From positions 31,735,287 to 31,799,286 of the forward strand of contig OZ023273.1 in assembly GCA_964007475.1 (NCBI GenBank): a stretch of 64,000 nucleotides of DNA. Direction: 5' to 3'. This DNA comes from Hybos culiciformis (Eukaryota > Arthropoda > Insecta > Diptera > Hybotidae). The translations under genes were made by a program, and so were the position numbers. Under the pieces are notes generated by a model that was not told where the DNA came from, searched no databases, and saw nothing but the letters and a program-made list of their open reading frames with translations. This document shows positions 1-13,200 of this stretch, piece after piece (the stretch's first letter is position 1; every line of letters begins with the position of its first letter).

Positions 1-1641
1 TCAATTAGGAAATGATTTTTGAATTTACTTCATCAATTTTAATTTTATTAATTTTCTAATCAATTTTCAAAAGATTATTGTTTCTCTGTATTAATTATTC
101 AGTATATAAGGGGTTATGTTTAATACTATCAACTACTCATTTTAATGTAATATTCGGAAAATTTTTAATATTTTATAATTAATTTTTTTTTGTAGTTTTT
201 ATGAAACTAAAAATCTAAATGATTGAAATTTGCTAAAGTGCATTTGGATTTATTTGATTATATATTTTCACCATAATAAAAAATTTTGATTATAAACTCA
301 ATATCTTTTTTTTTTTTTTGTTATTCTTGTGGGATTAAAGTGATTTAACTTTAAAAACTTGGCATGAAAGACCATTTTAAAAACATAAAAACGAAATAAA
401 TATTTAACAAAAATCACGTACATATTCCGTTTATTTTTTTATTTTCTTGATAATTTTGGCACAAGCTATGTACATACCAGTATATATACAGTTAGATAAA
501 AATGCATTTAAATAAATATTTATTATTTGAATCACATTCGAACTTAAAAAAGTCCTAGTTTTGTGTTGTGTGTTTTTTTTTTAAATTCAAAGACAATGAA
601 TGATATACTCCGAATTTAATAATTTATCTATCTAGCAAATTCAAATCAAATTATTTAAAAGAAAATGTAATTGTAGATTTTTACAATCTGTAATGGATCT
701 TAGCTTAGAAAAGTCATATAAGAACAATTAGAGTCCTTGAGGAATTTTTTTATTAAAAATTTCTTAACTAATAACTTAATAATTTTTAGAATTTAGTATA
801 AGTATAAACCATTCCAAGAAATCTGTAATTATAGTTAATATAAGCAACGGTGCGCCACTCTTTCGCAGTTCTTATTTTGAGCAGAAAATTTTAGAAATCT
901 TCTTCGATCAAATCGAACCATGAAAATGTGGCTTTAAATAAAAATTGCTAAAATTTCCTGCAATTTTGGTTAAAATAAAAAGGTTAGAATTTTAAAATCT
1001 ATTTTCTTAACAACTTTTATTGTATTCCGTATAAATCTCTTTTATTGATTTTCTTATTTTTCATTTTCTTTTTAAATTTATGTAACTAAAAGAAAATTGA
1101 AAACAGAAAATTTAAAAATATTCTCTGGAAATATAGACATTTATTTTTTTTCTATATATTTCAAAGTTTATTTAAAAATCATCCATGCTTTTATGCAAAG
1201 AAAAGAGAATCTGGAGTGAATGTTTTTAAAATGACTGAGTGAGTATAACAAAAATAAATAAAATTGTTAAAATAATTTCTCCAAATATTTGAAAAAGGAT
1301 ATTTGGCGGAAATACAAACACGACATTTGCCACCATTTTTGCCATCATGATTGTATATTTGTTGAAACAAAAAAAAAAAGAACGAAGAAAAAAAAGTAAC
1401 CACCAAACGGGGCATTATTTAGGAAGTCTTTATATTTATAGAATCTTATTATTTATTTATTTTTTTTATTCATTCATTCATTAATAAAAAAAAATTTTAA
1501 TTTTTATTCAAACAAATTTTCGTCCTATATTATAGACAGTTCTAAATGTTAAAAATAAATATTTATTTCAAAATTAACATATAGATTTTTTTATTGTAAG
1601 CTATTATAAATTGTGCAAGGTATAAGAGAAGTTAATTATAC
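1..1641. other. Non-coding AT-rich DNA
   Basis: No gene recognised. It holds T and A runs and a small mixed-composition patch near 845-880 (GCAACGGTGCGCCACTC). The short minus-strand open frame at 1191..1415 is Phe-rich and not credible. Confidence 0.6.
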
Positions 1642-1902
1642 AAGTCGTCTATCTAGTTCTTAAGTGCCGTATACGCATTTTGGCACTTTTGGAGTTAGGG
1701 ATTTCTTCATACTAACTCGAAGGCGATCTTTCGAACGTCCTTCTCGAAATTTCAATAGCTCCTTCCGTTCTCGAGATATTTTTCTCCTATTTGACGTATA
1801 TGCTAAATTGGAACCAATTGTTTGAGTCTTACAACTTCAAACTCAATTTGCCAAAAATACGAAAAATGCGTATACGGCACTTAAGAACTAGATAGACGAA
1901 GT
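1642..1902. mobile_element. Short TIR element (MITE-like), ~253 bp
   Basis: Perfect 36-bp terminal inverted repeats occupy 1646..1681 and 1863..1898. The left one begins CGTCTATCTAGTTCTTAAG and continues into GTGCCGTATACGCATTTT. Both sides are flanked by AAGT (1642..1645 and 1899..1902), a candidate 4-bp target duplication, although its terminal T/A is also part of the inverted match. The interior is more GC-rich than its surroundings and has no ORF. It looks like a non-autonomous DNA transposon; the superfamily is not recognised. Confidence 0.75.
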
Positions 1903-4900
1903 CTCTTGTTAAATTTACAGATATAACTTTTTTTTTTCTTAAACTTCAAACAGATTAAAAACTTTACAAATCCTTTAAAAATTATTTTCATAGGTTTTAA
2001 TTTATCAGAAGTTTATTAATATTATGTATGTTATTGCTCTGATTGAAATAATATTCCTATAATGGTTAACAATAAATATTATTTTTATACTAAAATGAAT
2101 AATTATACAAAGCAAATTCGAGTAACTACATTACCCGTGGTTTGTATGTTGCGTATCACTAATTTATACTAAATTAAATAATTCGGCATGCAAAGCAAGT
2201 TCGGACATTCAGTGAGCTTATAATTTTTAGGTTTTTAGGTAAGATAATATACATTTTTCACTGATATGTATTCGGAGAGTAATCCTGTGTTTCATTTAAC
2301 TACAGTAATGCTCTTAACAAATTTTGTACATTTACACGAATATTTAATTGATGCCACAGACTTAATGCTATAAAAAAAGGTTTAAATTCCACAATATTTT
2401 GTTTGAGTGCAAAAATTTAAAATTTATTTATCGTGTACTGTACAGAATTAGATGGTATATAATTTAAAACAAAATTTTCTAATTTCATTGTATTTTTTTT
2501 TTTATTTTCTTCAAGAGAGTATTTTATATTTAGATTTAGAAGATACACATAATTTTACATTTTTGAATACAAAATGTACAAAGTGTCTTTACAAAACAAA
2601 TAAATAATTTTATATTTAAAAGACAAATTCAGATAGCAAAGTAAAGTATTTGTTATTATGTAAAGAAACAATTAATTTGTTTATGTTTTTAGTTATAAAA
2701 TACAAAATCCCAAAAAATCCACAGGTGTATCTGTAAAATAAAATTTATTTTTATTCTTGAAATTTTGAAATAAATTCAGATTTATATGTTTTATGTTTTA
2801 GTGAGACTCTATCTTTTATTGTAATAGTTGAAATCATTGAAAATCAAGTTAAGGGGATATTAATTGTATAACTATTTTATTTCAATTTAGATCCAGCTTG
2901 TTTTAATTTCAATTTTATTCAGTTAGAAGCTTAAAAGCAATATACCATTCAAAATTGCATCAAATCAAAAAAATATTGCATTCGCGAGATATTGAAAAAT
3001 TTTACATTGTATTCATTTGTTAAGAATGATTTTTATAGCGCTAAATTGGTATAGTAATATCTTTCTTAATTAAAGAAAACTATCTGAATGTGGTGCATAT
3101 TATTATAAATATTATACTAATTATTAATAATAAAAATGTGGAATATAAATACATACCATTTAATTGCGAGTAATACTACGATTAATCAAAGTTATTTTAA
3201 AATTGACTGTTTATTTTAAATATCAGTAAGAATTTTAAGTTAAACAAATTTTGATGATGAAAATATTCGGTTGCATGAATTTTAGAAAACTAAATATAAC
3301 TAATATTATACATTTGTATATAAATGTATTTTCTTTAACGCGTCTTTGATGAAATTTTCTTGTTGTCAGCATTTTCAATCCTTTTTCTTTTTTACATGTT
3401 TGCATACATTTTATATTATAAATAAGTAGAAATATATATTTTTTTTGATTCTTAGCCGGTTTTCCATCAAAAATGAAGAAATGGACTAAATGTTTTCACT
3501 TCTGCTTGTACGTCTGTCATTCGCTAAAATATAACTATTGAGTATCAAGCTAACCTGTCGATTTCAATCAAATTGAGACCAAAATAATCGTAATCATTCA
3601 CTGGGCTCAATACTTCGTTTATCAGATACTCTTCTATATTTTTTATAAATGAAAATTAGAAAAACACATAGAAAGAAATATATTCGAGAAATCTTAAAGT
3701 TGCACTCAAAACACATGCAGTTAAAATAGGGATACCAATTTTATCATAAAATAAATAAGGAGTTAAAAGTAAATAACCTAATTAAATTATTATATTTAAT
3801 TATATGCAATCTGGAATTAATTAATTCTTGGTTATGGAAAGTTTTGTAATTGCAACAAACATTATATAATTAGAAAATAATTTATGAATTTTGAAAAATA
3901 TAAAATACCTATTTTTCCACAATATGAAATGAAATGTGATTGCTTGATAAGATAACTAGGGATAAATGAAGTTTATTTTATTTTTAAATCATATAAAAAT
4001 GATGATAAATTTAGCAATTAAAATCATTATAATCATAAAATGCTTATATCTGTGTACCTATACAATTTGCCATAAAACTTGACGTACTTTCTTATCATAA
4101 TTTTTATTTTAAATTGCTTTCATTCGCGCGTAAGAACTGTTTAATGAACTATTTGATAATGAGTCGCATCAGGCTCGTTATTTAGTTTTAATATAATTAA
4201 CATAATGCATATAGATCGTATTATAGTTCAATCCAATTTGGTTTTATTGAATTTTAGAATCATCTTACTTTTATATTTATTCCATTCCGACATTACATTA
4301 AGAAGTTCAGTTAGCAAAAAATTTCTTAAATTTTTTTCCTTCGATAATTTTGTTCATAATTGTAAAATTTTTTTTTATAAAACACATTTCTTTCTTTAAA
4401 ACAAAAAAAAAACTCCTAATCAAATTAAGAGTTAAAGAACATTGATTTACTTATAAAGAAAATCGTGAATAAGAAAAGGATAAGAGAAAAAAAACTTTTA
4501 ATTTGATTTTCCTGATAGATAATTTAAGTAATTACAGGAAAGAGTAAAAAAGAAAAATGATTAAATAATTTTGTGAATAATTTAATCCAAATGGTCAATT
4601 AGGAATAATTAAATATAAGTTCATAAACTAATGATGTTGAAATAATTGCTGAAAAAAACTTGCCATTTAATTAAGTGTTTTTTTTTTTGGCTTTTAAAAT
4701 TAATTCTTTATTTTATTTCACTGATTCTTAAATTTAATAAACAAATTAAATGTTTTGATTTTTTATTTGATTTTGCAACTAATAAGTTCAGAACTTTTAA
4801 CTTGTATTTATTTGCAAAAGACTTTGAGTAAGATAAAAAATGTCTAATGTCGAACATAGCTGTTTGTGAAACGTCCGTCATTATTATGATAAAATAAATA

Positions 4901-6974
4901 ATTAAGATTTAATTTTAAAAATATTAAAGTTTATTGTAGTAGATGTCAAGATTAGGATAATTATAAGATTTTCTGTGAAATAGAAGAACCATTTTTTATA
5001 TAAGTAGGTATATATAAACATACATTTATTTTTTTATTAATTATTTTATAATTTCTTTATAATGTTGCATTCCTAAACAGCATTTTATTACTATAATAAT
5101 TACCATCATAAGATTTACATTTACATATACCAATCATTACTATTATTATAACCATTTATAACACACTACATTTAATATTATTTTCAAACATACTATTTAT
5201 TTTGAATTATTTAACGCAATTTAACTTTTTCTCTTTATTATGTTTAATTTTATTCAAATTAGCAATTTAGTTGATTTTAAAATATTTTCAAATGTAAACT
5301 TTCATATATAATATTTGATGGACTTATCAAAGCTTATGCATTATTTAAATTCCTATATAAAATGTTGTTGATAAAATTTAAACATATAATTTGATAAATA
5401 TTTGCCTTGTATACACACATTTGCAATTATAATCTGCGCCCTTAGGCAAACTTTAAGTTGATTTTGTACAAAACAAAAAATAATAATAATAATAATAATA
5501 ATAAAATAAAATCTAAATAATGCTAATATTCATAAAATTGATATAGTTTTTGTTTTTGTAATCAAACAACTTATAAAACGTAGTTTAGTGTAGTAGTCAT
5601 ATGTAGTAGAAATAATTAACCAAAGTTATTTTAAATAAAATGACAAAATACATTGTATATAGGTAAAATTATATAATGTACAATACATATATATGTAATA
5701 TTTAACATTTAAAATATATGAAGCTGTCTAAAGATATTATTATTATTATTAAAATATATGTACATGTACATTATAATACTTATTAATACAATTATTATGT
5801 AGTTATCTTCAAGCACGTATAGTGAAATTCTTGAATAAATTAATTTCTATCACAATAATATAGAACAAAAATGAATATATATTATATTTTTTGTATAAAT
5901 TTTAATCATCAAAAACATTATTGTAATTATTAGTTTTTGTTTAATTTATTAAACACTTTTATTTAATAAAAAATTGATGCAATGAGATAATTCAATTATA
6001 ATTCAATTATAAAGTTCTATGAATAATAAGCTTCAAAATACAAAAGCGCATTCAAATCAAATTTTGATTTTTATAAATGCTTAAAATTTATACAAAATAT
6101 AAATTAACAAAAAAATGGACGGCTGGCTCAAGATAGATAAATTTATGTCTCAATTAGTGTTATTTTTTAAATATTTTAGCAATTAAAGCATTGGCGTCGA
6201 TCGAATTTCCCGTATGTTAAATATGAAAAATATTTATTAATTTCTTTCTGTAAAGGATAAAATATAACTTCAATGTGCGTACAAAAAAATAAACATACCG
6301 TCAAAAATAATTGAAGAACAATAAAAAAAAATAATGTTCAAATTATTATTAAGCTTGAAAATACTTACAACGAAATTGTAATAACAACAAAAATAATAAT
6401 AACATTTTCTTTCGTTATAGTTTTGATCCCTTTTTCACGTAAAATCAACAATAATCGCACCCTTTTTTTTAACTTAAATGAAAAAGGTAAAAACGTTTAC
6501 ATGAAAATCTTATAAACTCTAAGCGTAAGGAATAGAATTTGTTACCCCACTTGCATATACGCATAACGTTCTTTTCAAACTAAGTGCGAACGTAAATTGA
6601 AATACTAAATCCACCCTCAATAAATTTTTTTTTTAATTTTTTCAATAAAAGATGAAATGAAAAATATACATGACCCCAAAATTTTATTTTATTTATCAAA
6701 AGTACGTATTCGTATATACCCGTTGTAAAATTAACCGCTCATCGTATAAATTCACGGATATAGTTTTAGGATGGTTCTAATATAAATTCGAAATCAAATT
6801 AGATTTGATAAGGGAACAAAATAATTGTGAAGTACAAATTTTTTTTATCATAAACATAAACTGATATACACATTTCAGGTCTTAATCGTTTTCATGACTT
6901 TTTCTGATATCCATGTTTTCTTAAATTTTATAGATGTGAAATAACACATAGACCATTCTATCCCTTTTCTATAA
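1903..6974. other. Non-coding AT-rich DNA
   Basis: No gene recognised. Near 3500-3600 is a mixed-composition stretch (CTGCTTGTACGTCTGTC, then CTGTCGATTTCAATCAAAT) that reads like a worn transposon fragment, but its ends cannot be set. The remainder is A/T-rich with the TAA microsatellite at 5481. Confidence 0.55.
5481..5504 (+). repeat. (TAA)8 microsatellite
   Basis: Eight uninterrupted TAA units, one of several TAA tracts in the window. Confidence 0.95.
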
Positions 6975-7271
6975 ATACCTTGTTGGAACGGGTACGTGTT
7001 CCCGGAAATTAAAGGCCCTACGTCTTCTACTTCAAGTATTTTCACGCCAAACACGTACCGCTTCAACTTCACACCCATATTTCGTCAAAATTCCCAGTGT
7101 GATAGAACGAGCTTTGGAGATTCGTTTTCAATTCGATCCTCGAGAATGTGGAATGCTCTCCCATCAAAACTGTTCCCGACAGCTGGCGGACGCTTGATTT
7201 AAGACTTGCGTCGCTTTAAGAAGAGTGTAAATGATCAGCTACTAACTATCCCACTTTTTAATCCCGTCTAA
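6975..7271 (+). pseudogene. Dead 3' fragment of a non-LTR retrotransposon ORF2 (reverse transcriptase C-terminus)
   Basis: One reading frame runs from 6975 to 7271 with a single internal TAA at 7200..7202. It translates to the typical C-terminal tail of Jockey/CR1-like RT ORFs: a basic CDRTSFGDSFSIRSS stretch, then SRMWNALPSKLFP. After the internal stop come DLRRFKKSVNDQLL and a final stop at 7269..7271. The block SRxWNxLPxxxFP...FKxxVN is diagnostic of these elements. The catalytic RT domain is absent upstream, so this is a 5'-truncated, inactivated copy. The downstream A/T-rich tail to about 7390 may include its 3' UTR. Clade assignment is uncertain. Confidence 0.8.
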
Positions 7272-10200
7272 ACTTCCTGTCCTCATTACCAAATCCATAC
7301 ATCTTATAGTATAAAAGATATTCCACCTAGTGATTTTAAATAATTTTATTATAAAATTTATAAAAATTTGAAATTTTTATAAAGTTTAAATATATTTTGA
7401 TGAAAATTAGAATTTGGGTAGATTAGAATTAGAATTAGAATTTAGGACTGAAATGGATTTCGATGCTAATTACTGTATGAGATGTTGACTGAAAGAACCT
7501 AAAAAAAATTGAAAGACCCGGATTGTGCTAAAAGCAGATTTTAATGAAAATTAGTATGGTTGGATACCGAATGTAAAAAAAAATTATATAAATGCATCTT
7601 AGTTCGAAATGTTAAAAAAGAGGCCCCAAAACTTCATTTATGATGTATTATTATTCTACATATTTTTTTAGAATTACTTACATGTTTTTCACCTTTCTAT
7701 CTTCGTTTATTATGTTAAAAAAATAGGAATTGAGGGTTCAATCTATTTTCTTTATGACATTTGGCACATTTAAAATTTCTTTCCTATATGTTAATAAAAA
7801 TCTTAGATTAACACATGCAATATCTAGCCGCAGACAAATTTGCTTGGTATTATTCAATATTTAAAATAATTTTTCTTCATAATTTATTTAAAACCTTATT
7901 ATATTGATAGAATGAAATAATTGTCACAATAAGCGTCCCATTATTATTTTAATATAAGAAGAATATATAAGGGTCAAAGCAAAGCGATGAATTAAATTGT
8001 ATTGGGGTGAATTAGGTAATACTAAAAATTAGCAAGGATTTATTTGTTCTTTGTTTGGTGTTCATTTGAGTAATCACGAAAAATTATTATTTGAAAGAAA
8101 CATCTTTATTGTAGAGATTTTTTTTTTCGGTTTGTTTTACATAAATTTAAAAATTTTGCTTACTACTATAAACTATGAGATTTCTAGTTTTTATGAAATC
8201 AAATGATCTTTATTTCTTTAGTGGAACTTGTTCTTTGAACATAATTTCTTGTTTTAATTTTTCATAATAAACGCGGTCCAGAGAGTTCCGATTAAGTTTT
8301 GAACATAAACATTTATTTAACTTCAAGTTCTAATGAAACTCTAAGTGAATTTAATATTGAGAAATTTAAATGAAATTAAAATGTTTTTCTAACTGAGAAA
8401 AGAATTTATCTGGAGTTTTTAATTTTTTTCAACTAAAAAGTATTAAATTTTTTTTGTTTAATTTTAATCCTGTTTTCATTGTTAAAAATATTGTCGTAAA
8501 TATTCAGTAAACTGAAAGGAATTATTTTACTTTGATTTTGGCAAATTTGTCCATTTTATGCCAAAAAAAAAAATGTGTAGAGGAACATGTGGGTTACAGA
8601 CAGAAAAAAAATGATTTTCGCTGTCATAAGTTCTATTTTACTATATAATATAATATAATTTTTATTATCATTCATTACTATTATTAGTATTATTATTATT
8701 ATTACTTTAAATTAATATAGGGTGGGTGAACTTTAATTCCTTTATTTCAATATTTTTTTTTTTCAATAAATAAAATAAAATTATAAGGGTGTGATGACAA
8801 AATGATAATCAAATCATGCGAATCAGCAAATTGTTGCTGCTTAAAAATAATATATAATAGAAATAAAAAAAAAAAAAATTATAATAATAATAGAAGAAAT
8901 AAAATGAATCTAATAACATGTTTATATCAAGTTAATAAAAAAACAATTGTATCGAAATAAAAAAAAAAGAAGGAAAATAAAGAAAATTTCATCGTTCGTA
9001 TGAGCTTAAAATTGAATGTTTAAGGATTTTCGAAATCATTTTATCCTGGATTAAATTAAATGCAAAGTGCATTGAAATAAAAATGTCATTTAGGATTTGT
9101 CATTATTATTGATTTTGTAAAAAAAAAAAAAGTAGAAAAGTAATTATGTTTTATGTAATTTTTTTTTTGTTTTTTATGAACACAGTGGGATGCTGAAAGA
9201 GTTGAAGATCATTAATTTTTATTATTTTTTTTTAATTTTAATAATGAAAGTCTTCTAATGACACTATCATGAGATATAAATATACTTTCAATTGAAAATT
9301 CGATGAGAAGAAAAGTCTGTAAATGAATTTAACTATCTAAGTTAAGTTATTTAAAATAAAAATTAATAAAAGTCTAAAATAATATAGAATTACAAAACTA
9401 TGCAAAATCTATATAAAATATTTTTACTATGTGCTGTTAAATTAAAAGATAAGAAAAAATATGTAGAATATAGTAGTGCTAAAAAATTTTAAGTGTACCA
9501 GACTGTTAAATGAAATTTATTTTAAGACAAAAATTAAATATTAATAAAATTTTAAAATTAAAAGGAAAACAGAAAAAATACAGTTAGTTATCTTAAGGGA
9601 ATACTCACACCACTACCCATAAAATATGTTTAAAAACATTTTAACTTTATTTTAATTTTTTTTCATTATGCCAATTAAAATATTAAACAGAAAATTTCAA
9701 AAAAAGCATAAGAAAGTTTTTCTTTTTTTTAATAAATAACTTATGAGATTTCAATTTATAGTTTAATAAAACAAATAAAACCTCTTTAGGCAATGAGAAG
9801 CACCTGCTAAACATTTTTAAAATTAAAAAAAAAATCATCTAAAAAATTGGTACTCCAGTACGGCAATATACCATCTGTTAAAAATAAAAAATCATAATTG
9901 AAATAAATCTGAAGAAGTGGACCCTTTAATATGAAATAAAAACTTTATGTGAATTAATGTTTTAACGTGAAAACTACGGCAGACCATTTAAGAAGCCTGC
10001 ATGTAAGATTTTAATTAAACTAGTCGTCGATCAAGTTCCAATTTATCACAACTTTGTACTAATAACTAATTTTAAATTTCTATTAAATTGCCATGCAATA
10101 TTTGAGATTTTCTTTTTTCCTGTGTCTTACCGGATTTTTAGCTCTTCTAAAATTTTTTGATACAAGGAAATGGTTATTATAATCCTTATAATAAAATCTA

Positions 10201-13200
10201 TATTTTCAATAAAAGTAATCATTTGACAAATTTCTATTCACTTTAGGAGGGTATTAAAAAAAAAACTTTAAGGCAAAATTTTAAAAATTATTTTTGTTAA
10301 TATTTTGTGGAACTTTCAAAAAAAAAAAAAAGGATATAATTGATTGACATTTATAAGGATTTGGAAGCAATTTAGTTTACTTTTTCTTCTTGTAGAAAGG
10401 ACTTACATCATATATTTTTATTGAAAAATATTATTCGCTAAAATGAAAAGGGTTTTTATTTAAAAAGGGTGAAATTTTTGTTTTTCATTTAATATTTTTA
10501 CCTTAATATTTTATCTATAAATTTGTATAATGACAATTGGAATTATAAGTTGTAGGAAAGCACCTAGACACAATTAGGTTCACAATAATTTAATGTATAT
10601 GGGATCAAAGTAAACTTATGTGTTACCTTATATAATTTACGATGTTAACTTAAGGCAAAGAAAATAACTAAACCGTGCGAGTGAAATCAAATTACCAAAA
10701 TCTCATTCACAAAGTTTCTGACAATAATTTCGTAAGTACAACGAAAATTTCACTATGTAAATATCGAACTAGAAAAAAAATCATCATTTTATCAGACTTA
10801 ATTTAGGCAACAAAAATGAAATAAAAATTTCTCAATAATTTTTATAGACAGTATTTTTATTATTTATTTTTCTCTCGTATATTTTTTTTTGTTTTTCTAC
10901 AACAAACAAAGTCCTTAATTGTCTTTTATTATATTGATTTATCAAAGTCATAAATTTAAATTGAAAACCAAAAAGATATTTTACCTATTGCCCTAATTTC
11001 CTATCAAAATATTTGAATTTTCATTAAACAAAAAAAAAAAAAAATCCGATATGCAAACTTTGTCAAATAAAAACACAAAGTTTGCTTACATTTTTATTAT
11101 CGTTATTATTATTTTCTTTTTTTTTTTGTTTTTTAGCTTTTATTACAATGTTGAAGATTTTTTTTTTTTTATGCAATTCTAAACTTTCTGTCTTATTTAT
11201 ACAATTTTATTTTTTTTTTTATTTTGTTCTGTTTTTTTATTTTTCTGAATTCAAATAATAAACAAACATCATAGAGGGCATCACCTACACGTCTCAATTA
11301 AATATCAAACAAACATTTTTTTTTTTTTTAAAACGTCGCATACAAATTGATAAACAAATTCTTAAAGTCAACAAAATCGAGAACAAAAATTACACGATTT
11401 CATATAATAAAATATAATATATGGAAAAACTCATTCATATATATGTAAATTTATACAAAAATATTATATACTATATAAAATTATATATAATATATAAAAA
11501 CAGAATAAAATAAATATATATATAAAAATCGCTATACATAAAAAACCATTTTTTACATAAACATGTACATTATTCTTTTGAATCATTGTAAAAACTTTTG
11601 TATCCTTCTAATATGATGGTACTTCATAAAAAGAAAATCCATATTATTCACAATACATTGGTATACATAAAAATTATATACATAATATACGTATGTATGT
11701 AACCACAAATTAAAATAAAGAGAAAAAATTATTATGAAGGAAAAAAAAACCACCCCCAAATAATGTCTCGACATTTTTAACATAGTCTAAAAATTTTTGT
11801 TTCTATTCTAAATAAATTTGTTAGTTGAATATATGTATCTTTAATACGCCGTTAAGGGTTAAACTATTAGAACTATAATTTGTACGGGATTAAAATAAAA
11901 ATTAAGTTTCTGTGCTTTTAAAGCTCTCAACGGGTCTCAGTCGAAAATTTTGGTTTCTTTGAACCAGTGACACAACTCACTGGATTGAAAATGAAAAATG
12001 TAAGGTTAATTTTTTTTGAGAAGTCACACTTATAACTTTTACTATTTTTTTTTGAACCATATGATATTGAATCATGTTCAGGTACATTGAAAACTTATTC
12101 GAAAATTTATTCGATAACAGATTTTCGGCTAATAAATTTATTATAAAGGTTATTAAAACGTTTCGCCGACCTGAATTTTTTTTTGAAATAAAAGAATAAA
12201 GACTGAAGAGAATGTTTAATAGTGGTAAAATAATCTGAATTGTAATATTTATAGGAAAATTTCAACAGTGCTGAAATTTAAGGAAAAAAAAAAGAATTAA
12301 GAAAATGAAGTGAACTTGATTTGCTTCATTTTATTTGTATATGAAAACGAATACATATTTATCTATATTTTAGTAGTTATTTCTATATGTTGAAAAGATT
12401 TTCTATAATATTTCCCTTTCCAATTTCCACTTAACAGTCCTTTTATTCAACTTGGTATACATTTTTCTATTTTATTTTATATTAAATAAACAGTGTAAAA
12501 CACATGAACAAATATTTCAATAAGAAATAAGAAATGTAATGGTAAAGAGCGAAAAGGGGGCTTTGTATGCATACATTTTCAAGATTTTTCTTCCTCTTCA
12601 CAATTAAAGATTGATATAGGCTAAGAATGTGATAGATCTAAAAATATAGGTATTAGAAAGTATATACAAACTATACTACATTATTATAATACGAAATGAA
12701 TAAGAATAGTAGTTTTCTTATATGTTTTAGATAATTTTTGTAAAACATAAAAGATTTCTTTCAGTTTATTCAATTTATAAGGAAGATAAGACTTTATACA
12801 AATTTTTTTTAGTATATTTTAAAAGATTTGAAGTGAAATTTGTTGAAAAATTCATTATTACAATTTTTTGGCACTTAAGTCTATTAAAAAAGAAAACAGT
12901 TTGCCTGAACTTTTTTACCTTTTTTTTGTAGTAAACATATTCATTAGACTCTTTTTTATGGTAGAAAATTTAAAATTTTCTCTATTCAACAAATCAACAA
13001 AATGGAAATCTATCTACATATAAGCTAAACATTCTTTGAAATTATTATATGTATAAAAGCTAAAATGAAAGATTCTCACCATTTTAAGATATTATGAGAA
13101 AAAGAGAAAAAAATATAATATATATTTAAGTTTTTAAGAATTTAATATATTGTGATAAGAAAAAACTTTTATAAATTAAATAAATTTATTAAAATTATTT

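Noticed and set aside
3179..3188. TGATTAATCG (minus strand), resembling the Hox-Exd site of the Drosophila fkh salivary enhancer
   Set aside because: A 10-mer of this composition is expected about once by chance in 64 kb of such AT-rich DNA, and it is not clustered with other sites.
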